The translations under genes were made by a program, and so were the position numbers. Source: an uncultured Selenomonas sp. (lineage in GTDB: Bacteria > Bacillota > Negativicutes > Selenomonadales > Selenomonadaceae). From it: a stretch of 22,640 bases of DNA. Each line of letters opens with the position of its first letter. The stretch's first letter is position 1. The DNA is taken from assembly GCA_938045435.1 (NCBI GenBank), contig CALIBA010000271.1, positions 1-22,640 of the forward strand, given 5' to 3'. Below, piece by piece: positions 7,310 to 16,126 of the stretch. The notes beneath the pieces are model-generated. The model did not search any database and had not been told where the DNA came from. It saw nothing but the letters and a program-made list of their open reading frames with translations.

Positions 7310-7446
7310 TGTGTACATGTAACAGCACCGCCGTCGTATGTACCAAAGCTTTCCATGACGATTGCAGAGTAGACCTTAAGAGCACATTCATATCCAGCAG
7401 CAGACGAGATAACCCATACTTCCAGAGATATTAGGAGGAACTACCG

Positions 7447-8121
7447 TTGATCGAATTTTTCAGCGACCTGTTTTCGCCCATCATCCACCTGCTCCAGATG
7501 ATTCTCGGTGCATTTTATACCATCACCAGTTCCGTCGGTCTTGAAAGCTACGGCTTTCCCATCATTCTTCTCACCATCCTCATCAAGCTTGTGACCTATC
7601 CGCTCACGGTCAAACAGGTGAAGTCGATGAAGGCGATGCAGGAAATTCAGCCGAAGATGAAAAAGATTCAGGAGAAATATAAGAACAATCCGCAGATGCT
7701 TCAGCAAAAGACCGGCGAACTCTTCCGCGAGGCAGGTGTCAACCCGCTTGCGGGCTGTCTGCCGCTCCTCGTACAGATGCCAATTCTCATGGGGATGTAT
7801 TATGCTCTTTTCAACCTCGCCTATCCGAGCGAGGCGGCGGCCGTATTTCTCTGGCTGCCGAGTATGAGTGACCCCGATCCCCTTTATATCCTGCCGGTTC
7901 TCTCGGCGCTCACGACATTCATCCAGCAGAAGATGACGAGCACGGAGATGAATGCACAGATGAAGATCATGATGACCGTTATGCCGCTGTTCATCGGTTG
8001 GATCAGTCTGAATTTCCCATCAGGACTTGTCCTTTACTGGGTGACGATGAATCTTGTGCAGATCGTGCAGCAGTGGTGGATGTACCGCAGCGAGGGTGCC
8101 GCGGCAAAGGAGGCGATCTAG
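7447..8121 (+). CDS. yidC: Membrane protein insertase YidC/Oxa1 family
   Basis: Inserts and folds integral membrane proteins, with or without SecYEG. Length is 224 residues with about five predicted membrane segments and the family motif NPLAGCLPLLVQMPILMGMY (99-118). The hydrophilic groove normally carries an arginine in the first core helix; here the equivalent position appears to be Lys47 (ILLTILIKLVTYPL). There is no large periplasmic domain and no lipobox, so it is a short, Gram-positive-style form without the lipoprotein signal of SpoIIIJ. The start is TTG, with AGGAGG eight bases upstream. Confidence 0.95.
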   Translation: MIEFFSDLFSPIIHLLQMILGAFYTITSSVGLESYGFPIILLTILIKLVTYPLTVKQVKSMKAMQEIQPKMKKIQEKYKNNPQMLQQKTGELFREAGVNPLAGCLPLLVQMPILMGMYYALFNLAYPSEAAAVFLWLPSMSDPDPLYILPVLSALTTFIQQKMTSTEMNAQMKIMMTVMPLFIGWISLNFPSGLVLYWVTMNLVQIVQQWWMYRSEGAAAKEAI

Positions 8122-8122
8122 C

Positions 8123-9034
8123 ATGGCAGAGATCATCGAGGCAGAGGGGAAAACCGTCGAGGAGGCCCTTTCTGCGGCGCTCGATAAACTTGGCTGCGGC
8201 CGCGCAGAGGTCACCTACGAAGTCTTACAGCAGCCCTCGCGCGGCTTTTTGGGGCTGTGGGGGAAGCGCGATGCACGCATTCGCGTGACGACGCATCCCG
8301 TGATCGTGCCGCAGACAGAGCAAAGACCGGCGCCGCCGCAGCCGACGTATCAACAGGAAAGCCCGCGTGCGTTTTCGCAGACACCGCGGCGTTTTCATAC
8401 CGATTTGCGCACACCTGCAGAGCGTACCGCAGAGGCGGATGCTTCGGAGGCGTGTCCTTCCTATGACGGTGCATCCCCTGTAGAAGAACGCCGTGTGCGG
8501 CGCGGCAGCGCGTCTTTGCAGCCGCCCGCGCCGGAACTGCTTGCGCGTGCGGAGACCTTTTTGCAGGCGATTTTTTCTGCCATGCACCTTTCTGTGACAC
8601 TGCGCAGGATCGACACCGATACGGGGGTTGTTTACAATATCCGGGGTGAGAACCTCGGCATTCTCATCGGAAAGCATGGATCGACACTGGATGCCTTGCA
8701 GTACCTAACAAACCTCGTCGTCAACAAGACGCCCGAGAGCGGCTACACCCGCATCATTCTCGATGTGGAGGACTATCGTGCACGCCGTGAGGAGACACTC
8801 ACACGGCTTGCGGGGCACCTTGCGGATAAGGCGTGCCGCATCGGTGAGGAGATCCACCTAGAGCCTATGAGCCGCCACGAGCGCAAGATCATCCACATGG
8901 CACTCCAGGACAATAGGCGCGTCACCACGTACAGTGCGGGGGAGAACCCGCGCCGTTATGTCGTCATCGTTCCGCGGCGCAAGAAATACACGCGTGACTA
9001 TGAGGACGGCGGATATGACCGCTATGAATACTGA
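8123..9034 (+). CDS. jag: Jag/KhpB RNA-binding protein (Jag-N, KH, R3H)
   Basis: A 303-residue RNA-binding protein. It has an N-terminal Jag domain (1-55: EAEGKTVEEALSAALDKLG to GFLGLWGKRDARI), a variable Pro/Gln/Arg-rich linker (about 60-140), a KH domain with the GxxG loop GKHG (183-186), and an R3H domain (about 220-285, RHERKIIHMALQD). KhpB pairs with KhpA in Gram-positives and affects sRNA, cell-division and envelope genes. The start at 8123 is fixed by AAGGAGG nine bases upstream and lies one base after the yidC stop, giving a tight operon. Confidence 0.94.
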   Translation: MAEIIEAEGKTVEEALSAALDKLGCGRAEVTYEVLQQPSRGFLGLWGKRDARIRVTTHPVIVPQTEQRPAPPQPTYQQESPRAFSQTPRRFHTDLRTPAERTAEADASEACPSYDGASPVEERRVRRGSASLQPPAPELLARAETFLQAIFSAMHLSVTLRRIDTDTGVVYNIRGENLGILIGKHGSTLDALQYLTNLVVNKTPESGYTRIILDVEDYRARREETLTRLAGHLADKACRIGEEIHLEPMSRHERKIIHMALQDNRRVTTYSAGENPRRYVVIVPRRKKYTRDYEDGGYDRYEY

Positions 9035-9042
9035 GCAGTAAA

Positions 9043-9090
9043 GCGGGTGCATCAGCCCATCGTTGGAGGATGCACCCGCCTCGTTTCTAT
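9043..9090 (+). terminator. Probable terminator after jag
   Basis: An 11-bp perfect stem, GCGGGTGCATC (9043-9053) with GATGCACCCGC (9069-9079), and a 15-base loop. The downstream T tract is interrupted (CTCGTTTCTATACGTTTTTT), so termination may be partial, allowing read-through into mnmE. Confidence 0.6.
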
Positions 9091-9129
9091 ACGTTTTTTG
9101 TAAAAAAGCCATATCTTGAAAGGAGCGCC

Positions 9130-10509
9130 ATGACAGAGGACACCATCAGCCAGATTGCGACACCGCGCGGTGCGGGCGGCATCGGCATCGTCCGCGTGAG
9201 CGGCAGTGAGGCGCTTTCTGTTGCCTGTCGCGTTTTTCGCTCTGCCACAGGCAGAGATGTGAGGGAAATGGCGCCCTATACCGCGTGCTATGGGCATGTC
9301 GTCCGTGCGGACGGTACTGTGCTCGACGCCTGCATCCTGCTCTATATGCGTGCGCCGCACTCCTATACGGGCGAAGATACGGTGGAGCTCCAGTGTCACG
9401 GCGGCAATATTGTCCTGCGTGCGGTACTCCTTCGGACATGGGAGGCGGGGGCGCGTCCGGCCGAAGCGGGAGAGTTTACAAAGCGTGCATTTCTGAGCGG
9501 ACGGCTTGATCTCGCGCGTGCTGAGGGCGTGATGGAGCTGATCGCTGCCAAAAGCGAACGTGCAGCAAGGGCGGCACAGGAGCGTATCGCGGGCGCATTC
9601 TCCCATGCCATTGAGGCGGTGCGGACGCGTCTGCTCGGCAGCATCGCACGGATTGAGGCGGGCATTGACTTTCCAGAGGATGATGTGGAGGATATGGAGC
9701 GGGATGCGCTTCGGACGGAGATTGCCGCAGCACACGATGCCGTCACGCGCCTGATGAGGGGGGCCAAGACGGGGCGTGCTCTGCGCGAGGGCATCAAAAC
9801 GGTCATCGTCGGGCGTCCGAATGTCGGCAAGTCCAGTCTGCTGAACGCACTCCTTGGCACAGAGCGTGCCATCGTCACCGATGTGCCCGGTACGACGCGC
9901 GACGTGATTGAAGAACAGATGAGCGTCGAGGGTATCCCGCTGCGTCTTCTCGATACTGCGGGGCTGCGCACCTCGGATGATACCGTCGAGCAGCTTGGTA
10001 TCGCACGCACGGAGGAACATCTTCTCGGCGCAGAGCTGATTCTCGCTGTCTTTGATGGGGCGGCGGCACGCACCGCCGAGGATGACGCACTGATTGCGCG
10101 GCTGAAGGGATGCCGTGCACATATGATTGTGCTCTGCAACAAGAGTGATTGTGCGCCCGTCCTGACGGCGGAGGATTTTTCGGCGCTTTCCGCGCATGTC
10201 CTTTTCGTCTCGGCGCGTACAGGGGCAGGCCTTGACGAACTGCGCCGCGCGATTGCAGACGGGGCGGTGCAGGTAGAGGGCGATCTTGACGATGGTGCGC
10301 TCCCGAACAAGGAGCGTGAGGTGGAGGCGCTTGGCCGCGCGGCAGCGCTCCTCGATGAGGCGATGTGCACCCTTGCGGCAGATATGGGGACGGATTTTGT
10401 CTCCATCGATCTGCGCGGTGCCTATGAGGCACTCGGTGAGATCCTCGGTGAGACGGTGGATACCGATCTCATCGACCGTATTTTCAGCGAGTTCTGCCTT
10501 GGAAAGTAA
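9130..10509 (+). CDS. mnmE: tRNA modification GTPase MnmE (TrmE)
   Basis: A GTPase that works with MnmG to install the 5-carboxymethylaminomethyl group on U34 of certain tRNAs. An N-terminal formyl-THF-binding domain (from DTISQIATPRGAGGIGIVR) is followed by a helical domain holding the G domain: G1 GRPNVGKS (228-235), G3 DTAG (275-278) and G4 NKSD (337-340). The C-terminal CLGK (456-459) carries the invariant cysteine. Length is 459 residues. The start at 9130 is chosen for AAAGGAG four bases upstream; the frame is open further left but without an SD. Confidence 0.96.
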   Translation: MTEDTISQIATPRGAGGIGIVRVSGSEALSVACRVFRSATGRDVREMAPYTACYGHVVRADGTVLDACILLYMRAPHSYTGEDTVELQCHGGNIVLRAVLLRTWEAGARPAEAGEFTKRAFLSGRLDLARAEGVMELIAAKSERAARAAQERIAGAFSHAIEAVRTRLLGSIARIEAGIDFPEDDVEDMERDALRTEIAAAHDAVTRLMRGAKTGRALREGIKTVIVGRPNVGKSSLLNALLGTERAIVTDVPGTTRDVIEEQMSVEGIPLRLLDTAGLRTSDDTVEQLGIARTEEHLLGAELILAVFDGAAARTAEDDALIARLKGCRAHMIVLCNKSDCAPVLTAEDFSALSAHVLFVSARTGAGLDELRRAIADGAVQVEGDLDDGALPNKEREVEALGRAAALLDEAMCTLAADMGTDFVSIDLRGAYEALGEILGETVDTDLIDRIFSEFCLGK

Positions 10510-10662
10510 AGGGGTGTCATCATCTGATCGGCAAAAGCTGCGGCAGATGTACGCTGTGCGCTGCGCCGGCGGTCGTTTTTCGGCATCTCATAAACTGAAA
10601 ATCACGCATTCGACGATGAAAAGCATGACAATCTTGAGGATGAAAGCAGAGGAAGAATCTAT

Positions 10663-12549
10663 TTGAGCAGCACTACGGACTATGATATTATCGTCGTCGG
10701 CGCAGGTCATGCGGGCGTTGAGGCCGCGCTCGCGGCGGCACGGATGGGGCGCAGCACCCTCATCCTGACGCTCTCGCTCGACAACATCGCCATGCTGCCG
10801 TGCAACCCGTCCATCGGCGGCCCCGGCAAGAGCCATCTCGTGCGCGAGATCGACGCACTCGGTGGAGAGATGGGGATTGCAGCGGACAGGGCATCCATCC
10901 AGCGCCGTCTGCTGAATACAGGCAAGGGGCCTGCGGTGCACGCCCTGCGGATGCAGGCGGATAAATTCCTCTATCAGCGCATCATGAAGGAGACGCTTGA
11001 GAATACAGAGAATCTCGATGTGCGTCAGCTGCTCGTGACGGAGCTTATCGCAGAGGAAACGCCACAGGGGCGGCGGGTCACGGGTGTCCGCTGCGAGACG
11101 GGGGAGGCTCTTTCGGCGCGTGCCGTCATTCTCGCGACGGGGACATATCTACGCGGCCGTATCATCCTCGGCGAGACGATCTATGACAGCGGTCCGAACG
11201 GACAGCGGCCTGCGATGGCGCTCTCAGACTCTTTGCGCACGCTCGGGTTGAAGCTCATGCGGTTTAAGACCGGAACACCTGCACGTCTTGATCGGCGGAG
11301 CATTGATTTCAGCAAGACCTCCCTACAGGAGGGCAGCCCAGCCGCACCGTCCTTTTCGTTTATGACAGAGGAGATGCCCCAAACGCAAATCCCCTGTTAT
11401 CTGACCTATACGAACGCAGCCACACATGCCGTCATCCGCGCGAACCTCCACCGCGCACCGATGGCAAATGGGGTCATTGAGGGCATCGGGCCGCGCTACT
11501 GCCCGTCTGTTGAGACGAAGATTGCACGCTTTCCGGATAAAGAGCGGCATCAGCTCTTTTTGGAGCCGGAGGGGCTTCATACGAATGAGATCTATGTGCA
11601 GGGGATGTCCACGAGCCTGCCGAGCGATGTGCAGGAGGCGTTCCTCACGACCATCCCGGGGCTTGCACATGCCCGCATCATGCGCCCGGGCTACGCCATC
11701 GAATACGACTGCCTCGACCCGTTGCAGCTGACGGCAACGCTTGCGGTCAAAAATGTGGCGGGGCTTTATGCGGCGGGACAGGCGAACGGTACGAGCGGCT
11801 ATGAGGAGGCCGCCGCGCAGGGCCTTATCGCGGGCATCAATGCCGCGCGTGCGGTGACGGGAGAGGAGCCGCTCATTCTGCGCCGCTATGAGGCGTATAT
11901 CGGCGTTCTCATCGACGACCTTGTGACCAAGGGCACAGAGGAGCCCTACCGCATGATGACGAGCCGCGCGGAGTATCGGCTCATCCTGCGGCAGGACAAT
12001 GCGGATCTGCGTTTGACGCCGCGCGGACGGGCGGTGGGACTGGTGACGGACGCACGCTGGGCACGCTTTACGGCAAAGCGCACGGCCATCGAACATGCGC
12101 TGAAGGATCTGAGGGAGATAAGGCTCAGTCCCTCTATAGAGACGGAGGCGCTCCTTAGGGATGCGGGATTTTTGCCGCTGCGCGTGCCGATGACGCTCTT
12201 TGACCTGCTGCGCCGTGAGGGCAGTTATGAGGCGCTTGCGCCGCTTTTTGACCTGCCCGCGCTCGCAGATGATGTGCGCGAGGAGGTCGAGATTACTGTA
12301 CGTTATGACGGCTACATCCGCAAACAGCAGGAGCAGATTGACCGCATGGAGCGGCTGGAAAGCCGCCGTATTCCGGCGTCCACGGACTATGCGGCGATCA
12401 AGGGGCTGCGCATCGAAGCGGCGGAAAAGCTCGCTGCGGTCTGCCCGCGCTCCATCGGGCAGGCATCGCGCATCAGCGGAGTCTCTCCTGCCGATCTATC
12501 CGTCCTGCTCGTCCATCTGGAAAAGGAGCAGCGCAGAAAGACGCTTTGA
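10663..12549 (+). CDS. mnmG: tRNA uridine-5-carboxymethylaminomethyl synthesis protein MnmG (GidA)
   Basis: FAD-dependent partner of MnmE in wobble-uridine modification. The Rossmann motif GAGHAG (13-18), LPCNPSIGG with Cys47, the second conserved cysteine in GPRYCPSVETK (Cys280), and AGQANGTSGYEEAAAQG are all present. Length is 628 residues, which is complete. The start is TTG, preceded by AGAGGA. A 153-base spacer after mnmE holds no credible gene. A strong terminator follows. The gidB and parA/parB genes that often follow mnmG are absent here. Confidence 0.97.
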   Translation: MSSTTDYDIIVVGAGHAGVEAALAAARMGRSTLILTLSLDNIAMLPCNPSIGGPGKSHLVREIDALGGEMGIAADRASIQRRLLNTGKGPAVHALRMQADKFLYQRIMKETLENTENLDVRQLLVTELIAEETPQGRRVTGVRCETGEALSARAVILATGTYLRGRIILGETIYDSGPNGQRPAMALSDSLRTLGLKLMRFKTGTPARLDRRSIDFSKTSLQEGSPAAPSFSFMTEEMPQTQIPCYLTYTNAATHAVIRANLHRAPMANGVIEGIGPRYCPSVETKIARFPDKERHQLFLEPEGLHTNEIYVQGMSTSLPSDVQEAFLTTIPGLAHARIMRPGYAIEYDCLDPLQLTATLAVKNVAGLYAAGQANGTSGYEEAAAQGLIAGINAARAVTGEEPLILRRYEAYIGVLIDDLVTKGTEEPYRMMTSRAEYRLILRQDNADLRLTPRGRAVGLVTDARWARFTAKRTAIEHALKDLREIRLSPSIETEALLRDAGFLPLRVPMTLFDLLRREGSYEALAPLFDLPALADDVREEVEITVRYDGYIRKQQEQIDRMERLESRRIPASTDYAAIKGLRIEAAEKLAAVCPRSIGQASRISGVSPADLSVLLVHLEKEQRRKTL

Positions 12550-12562
12550 GATTTTTGGAGAA

Positions 12563-12586
12563 ACGCCCGCCTGTCGGGCGTTTTTT
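12563..12586 (+). terminator. Intrinsic terminator after mnmG
   Basis: Stem ACGCCCG (12563-12569) with CGGGCGT (12575-12581), a five-base loop and six T. It closes the origin-linked operon and marks the junction to accessory genes. Confidence 0.92.
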
Positions 12587-12649
12587 GTATGAGGCGGAGG
12601 CTTTTGGTTTGCGCTGCGTGTGCTGTCCGTCACATTTGCGATAATTGAA

Positions 12650-12678
12650 TTTACAATCTGCTCAATTTATTTTATAAT
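12650..12678 (+). promoter_or_regulatory. Promoter of azlCD
   Basis: TTTACA (12650-12655) and consensus TATAAT (12673-12678) are separated by exactly 17 bases in an AT-rich stretch just upstream of the azlC SD. Confidence 0.75.
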
Positions 12679-12706
12679 AATGAGATATTATGTGAGGTGG
12701 CATGGG

Positions 12707-13447
12707 ATGAAACAGATGGAACTCGGTGCATCCAGGCGTGCGGTGTTTATGGATGGGGTGCATGACGGTGTGCCGCTCGCGCTCGGCTATTTTGTGATTT
12801 CGTTTACGCTTGGGATTCTGGCGAAAACGGCAGGGCTCTCGCCATTTCAAGGATTTATTGCAAGCCTTTTGAATATTGCATCGGCGGGGGAGTATGCGGG
12901 CTTTACGCTCATCGCAGCACATGCGTCCTATCTTGAGATAGCCGTGCTGACGCTTGTGGCGAATGCACGTTATTTTCTCATGGCGGCAGCGACGACACAG
13001 CGCTTTGCGTCTGACCTGCCGCTGCGGCATCGGATTTTTGTGGCGCTCGGGGTGACGGATGAGATTTTCGGCATTACGGTTGCACGCGGAGGGGTTGTGC
13101 ACCCGTATTATAATTATGGCGCGATGGCGATCTCCATCCCAAGCTGGGCGGTGGGCACCTCCATCGGCGTCATGATGGGCGGGATTCTCCCGGCGGCGGT
13201 GCTCTCTGCGCTCGCGGTTGCACTCTATGGGATGTTCGTCTGGGTGATTCTGCCCGCAGCGAAAAAGAGCCGCCCCATTGCCGGCATGGTGGGGATGAGT
13301 TTCCTGCTGTCGTTTGCGGCCTCATATGCTCCTTTGGTTGGCGAACTCTCCAGTGGCACGCGCACGATTTTCCTCACGCTCCTCATCGCAGGGGTTGGTG
13401 CGGTGCTCTTTCCCGTGCAGGGAGAGCAGGAGGAGAGCAATGGATGA
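12707..13447 (+). CDS. azlC: AzlC family branched-chain amino-acid exporter, large subunit
   Basis: An integral membrane protein of about seven helices, 246 residues. Family features include FMDGVHDGVPLALGYFVISF near the N-terminus and LVANARYFLMAAATTQRF. AzlC with AzlD exports branched-chain amino acids and their toxic analogues. The start at 12707 is supported by GAGGTGG seven bases upstream; the open frame continues left but includes the promoter region, so an earlier start is unlikely. The last eight bases overlap azlD. Confidence 0.9.
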   Translation: MKQMELGASRRAVFMDGVHDGVPLALGYFVISFTLGILAKTAGLSPFQGFIASLLNIASAGEYAGFTLIAAHASYLEIAVLTLVANARYFLMAAATTQRFASDLPLRHRIFVALGVTDEIFGITVARGGVVHPYYNYGAMAISIPSWAVGTSIGVMMGGILPAAVLSALAVALYGMFVWVILPAAKKSRPIAGMVGMSFLLSFAASYAPLVGELSSGTRTIFLTLLIAGVGAVLFPVQGEQEESNG

Positions 13448-13751
13448 GATCTGGGTCTACATTGCTGTCATGTCGGCGGTGACGGTTTCCATTCGCGTGT
13501 TCCCGGTGCTTCTTCTGCGCCGTACGATCAAGAATATTTTTGTGCGCTCGTTTCTTTTCTATGTCCCGTATGTGACGCTCGCCGTCATGACGTTTCCCGC
13601 GATTGTGCAGGCGACGCGCACCCCTCTTGCGGGGGCGGCGGCGTTCGCCTTTGCCATTTATCTCTCGTGCAGCGGCGCGAGCCTCTTTCGCGTGGCGGCG
13701 GGTGCAAGTGTGATGGTGCTGCTTGTGGAATGGATTGTGTTTGCACTGTAG
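13440..13751 (+). CDS. azlD: AzlD family branched-chain amino-acid exporter, small subunit
   Basis: A 103-residue hydrophobic protein with about three or four membrane helices and the typical start MDEIWVYIAVMSAVTVSIRV. It forms the transporter with AzlC. ATG 13440 is preceded by AGGAGG inside the end of azlC, giving an eight-base overlap. No terminator is visible in the 49 bases before the next gene, so that gene may be cotranscribed. Confidence 0.88.
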   Translation: MDEIWVYIAVMSAVTVSIRVFPVLLLRRTIKNIFVRSFLFYVPYVTLAVMTFPAIVQATRTPLAGAAAFAFAIYLSCSGASLFRVAAGASVMVLLVEWIVFAL

Positions 13752-13800
13752 CATAGGGGCAGAGCTGCGCAGTGAGGAATCTATGAGGAGCCTTTAGAAA

Positions 13801-14484
13801 GTGATGGAGGATCAGATGAATCTCAAAGAAGCATTTCAGTTCCAGAAGCGGCTCAGTGCGCTGATGGAGATTGCTGCCGGCTATCTGGACGATGTGGACA
13901 ACGTTATGACGGTGACGGAAAAACATCTGCGCAGCAAGGTGGTTCCGGAGCAGGCAGATGTGTCCTATGATTGCAGCGAAAAGTCGGCGCTTGGCTATGC
14001 GCCCATGGCAGTGCTTGCCGCGTGGCAGGCGCTCATGAGCGAAAAGGAGGCGCTTGGGCGTGCGATTGCACAGGCAAAGGCGGGGATGGATTTTGCCTTT
14101 GATGCCGCCATCGAGGAGAACAGGGCGCGTCGGCGTCTCATTCGTACGCTTCAGCAGATGGTTCGTCAGCGCAGCTCCAGCAAGGTGCTGCGCGGTGCGG
14201 GTATGGGCTATGTCTTTAACAAGGAGGGCAATCAGACGTCCTATTGCTATGACATCGACGAGGTTCGTACGATTGACTATGACCGTACGGCGGTGCGCAC
14301 GCTCCTGCGGGAGACGGTGGGAAAAGCAGAGGAGGTTTCTCTCATGATCGACCATGCACTGCTCTCTGTTACCGTCGATTATACCCCGCAGCTCTTTGCC
14401 TGTGATGCGGCACTTTATGAGCATACGGACGGGGGTGCGGCGGGCGATGCGAGTGCGCTCGAGGAGATCATTGGCAAACTTTAA
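13801..14484 (+). CDS. Uncharacterised helical protein, 227 residues
   Basis: I do not recognise a named family. The protein is soluble, with no signal peptide or membrane segment. It starts MNLKEAFQFQKRLSALMEIA and looks mainly alpha-helical, with a long charged segment (about 80-125, ending RTLQQMVRQRSS). A Gly/Tyr section (GAGMGYVFNKEGNQTSYCYD) is followed by a short second half. The start is ambiguous: GTG 13801 has GAGGAG ten bases upstream, while ATG 13816 has GGAGG five bases upstream and would shorten the protein by five residues. It lies 49 bases after azlD and ends before two tandem terminator-like hairpins. Its style recalls small phage or mobile-element accessory proteins, but this is only an impression. 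Confidence 0.7.
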   Translation: MMEDQMNLKEAFQFQKRLSALMEIAAGYLDDVDNVMTVTEKHLRSKVVPEQADVSYDCSEKSALGYAPMAVLAAWQALMSEKEALGRAIAQAKAGMDFAFDAAIEENRARRRLIRTLQQMVRQRSSSKVLRGAGMGYVFNKEGNQTSYCYDIDEVRTIDYDRTAVRTLLRETVGKAEEVSLMIDHALLSVTVDYTPQLFACDAALYEHTDGGAAGDASALEEIIGKL

Positions 14485-14594
14485 GAGGATATGCCGCAGG
14501 GCCGTTTCGGCTGCTGCGGCGGGGACAGGGACGCGCTCTGGTTCAGGTGCAGATGAACGATGAGGCTGCACAGGGCGCTCCCGCAGTGCGGGCG

Positions 14595-14668
14595 GCGCTG
14601 CATCTATAAATGAACAGCGCTTTTTGAAAAAGATTCCGCCGGACGTACGGACCGCTCCGGCGCTTTTT
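14595..14668 (+). terminator. Two tandem terminator-like hairpins
   Basis: First: GCGCTG (14595-14600) pairs with CAGCGC (14615-14620), followed by five T. Second: CGCCGGA (14637-14643) pairs with TCCGGCG (14656-14662), followed by five T. Both T-runs sit in a near-identical GCGCTTTTTGAA context. Together they isolate the upstream gene from the amidoligase operon. Confidence 0.65.
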
Positions 14669-14956
14669 GAAGGCTGACGCGGACACTTACTTCCTGCTTG
14701 CCGCGAAGCGATACGCATATGCACCATACGCTTGACGCGCATACTTCGTCCGCCGCTATCCGCACAGATCACAGAATACGCTTCTCCTTATCCATATCTT
14801 GCAATTTGCAGGCGTCTGCCTGCAAGCATAGGAGCGGTGTTCCTGTCCCTGCCACAGCAGCCGAAATCCAGTACGCACCGAAAAATCTTTTTGAAAAACA
14901 ACAATACACAAATGCTGTGATAAACGCTATGGGCGCCTTTGCCACAGGAGGGTAGG
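14669..14956. other. Intergenic region ahead of the amidoligase operon
   Basis: No credible gene is seen in these 288 bases. They contain a perfect 8-bp hairpin, TTGCAGGC (14806-14813) with GCCTGCAA (14818-14825). An upstream CTTGCA (14799-14804) could compete for pairing with TGCAAG (14821-14826). I found no convincing promoter with correct spacing, although the next gene must be transcribed from within this region. Confidence 0.4.
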
Positions 14957-16048
14957 ATGGAGTTTGACTGTTGGACAGGCCTTTTCATCGAGGGAAAGCG
15001 GTACACGATTGCCGAGAAGATCCGCTACCGCGAAAAGACATCGGACGATACATGGACGGAGTATGGTCTCATTGCCGATGCGGATGACAGCGGGACCGCG
15101 AAGGAACTGCGCGCATGGTTGAGCATCGCAGACGGCGGTCTCACATGCATGCGCTCTGTCCCCATCTCGCGCAGAAAGCCGCCCACCGGCTATCGTCTGC
15201 ATGATAAGGGCGTGCAGGTTGTGACGGGGGTATGGGGCGATACGGATGCCTCCGTTGGGGATGAGGCAGTGTATTTCCAGTATGAGAGCGACGATGGGAA
15301 GAATACTTTTTTCCTTGAGGACTGGGGCAGCGTAAAGATTGCTGCACAGGGGCAAAAGATTGCGTCCTCTGATATTGTTCCCGTGGATGATTCTGCTGCT
15401 GTACGCCGTGCTATGCAGATGCGCATACAGACCAAGTTCCTGCGGTACGGCGAGAATATTGGCGCATACATATTCGCTGTGATTGGTCTTTTCAGCATCA
15501 TATACTTTGTCATAAACATAGTGTCCGATGTGCAGGAATGGCATCAGTTCCGCCGCTTTCTCGGCGTGCCCTATGTGCTCCACGAACACCTGTCGGATGC
15601 GCCGTATTATACGCGGCAGGCAGATGAGGGCGGTGCAGTGATGTATACGGCGGATGTGGATGCTGCCACTGCTGCGCTTGACCTCATCGAGGGGGTGGAC
15701 GGATGGGTGCAGGATGCCTTTGCAGATGAGACGAACCCAGAGCGCCCCATTGTCATCCGTACGAAGGAGGAGCTTGCTTACATTACGGCTGATCCGAGCG
15801 GTGCTGCACATATCGTTCTTTGCGCGGCGGAGCCTGATACGACACCTCTGGAGGAGCAGATGAAACGCAGTCATACGCTCGCCCGGTACGCCGAACTCGT
15901 ACGCGCGGGCGATGAACGCGGACGCGCCGCCGTTGTTCTTGAAAAGCCTGCATCCGGCCCTGCATCCGCCGCGCAAAGTGCGCCTGCCGCTGCCGGTACG
16001 GCACCTGTGCAGACGTTCGAAAACAAGCACTACCGCAAGAACCACTGA
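14957..16048 (+). CDS. DUF4178-like membrane-anchored protein
   Basis: A 363-residue protein. The N-terminal ~160 residues look like a DUF4178-type beta-rich domain (FIEGKRYTIAEKIRYREK ... FFLEDWGSVKIAA). A single membrane helix follows (about 168-189, IGAYIFAVIGLFSIIYFVINIV in shortened form), then a ~140-residue soluble domain and an Ala/Pro-rich tail. DUF4178 proteins occur with DUF350 and ATP-grasp or polyamine genes in membrane-associated operons; their biochemical role is unknown. The start at 14957 has GGAGGG four bases upstream; the frame opens 18 bases earlier without an SD. The family assignment is from pattern memory and is moderately confident. Confidence 0.65.
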   Translation: MEFDCWTGLFIEGKRYTIAEKIRYREKTSDDTWTEYGLIADADDSGTAKELRAWLSIADGGLTCMRSVPISRRKPPTGYRLHDKGVQVVTGVWGDTDASVGDEAVYFQYESDDGKNTFFLEDWGSVKIAAQGQKIASSDIVPVDDSAAVRRAMQMRIQTKFLRYGENIGAYIFAVIGLFSIIYFVINIVSDVQEWHQFRRFLGVPYVLHEHLSDAPYYTRQADEGGAVMYTADVDAATAALDLIEGVDGWVQDAFADETNPERPIVIRTKEELAYITADPSGAAHIVLCAAEPDTTPLEEQMKRSHTLARYAELVRAGDERGRAAVVLEKPASGPASAAQSAPAAAGTAPVQTFENKHYRKNH

Positions 16049-16077
16049 CCGCGTACGAAAGAGCGCACAGGAGAAAA

Positions 16078-16095
16078 GCGCAGCGGTATCTGCGC
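16078..16095 (+). other. Small hairpin between the DUF4178 and DUF350 genes
   Basis: GCGCAG (16078-16083) pairs with CTGCGC (16090-16095) across a six-base loop, followed by AGTTTAG. It is too weak and T-poor to be a convincing terminator. It may be a processing or stability element in the polycistronic message. Confidence 0.35.
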
Positions 16096-16126
16096 AGTTT
16101 AGCACCCCAGTACAAAGGAGGCTTCC

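Noticed and set aside
7310..7446. Search for a promoter or structured leader before yidC
   Set aside because: Only a weak GTACAT/ATGTAC inverted pair (about 7313-7352) is present and no promoter has proper spacing; nothing is supportable beyond the yidC SD.
9052..10197. 381-codon open frame antisense to mnmE
   Set aside because: mnmE is unambiguous with intact G motifs; the antisense frame has no SD or family features.
10510..10662. Possible small gene between mnmE and mnmG
   Set aside because: Frames there are short, lack an SD at a proper distance, or run into mnmG in the wrong frame.
13585..14772. 395-codon minus-strand frame opposite azlD and the orphan gene
   Set aside because: It is a low-complexity Arg/His-rich product with no SD, crossing two genes and the terminators; typical of an antisense shadow.
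14927..16105. 392-codon minus-strand frame opposite the DUF4178 gene
   Set aside because: No ribosome binding site or domain; the + strand gene has an SD, a membrane helix and operon context.
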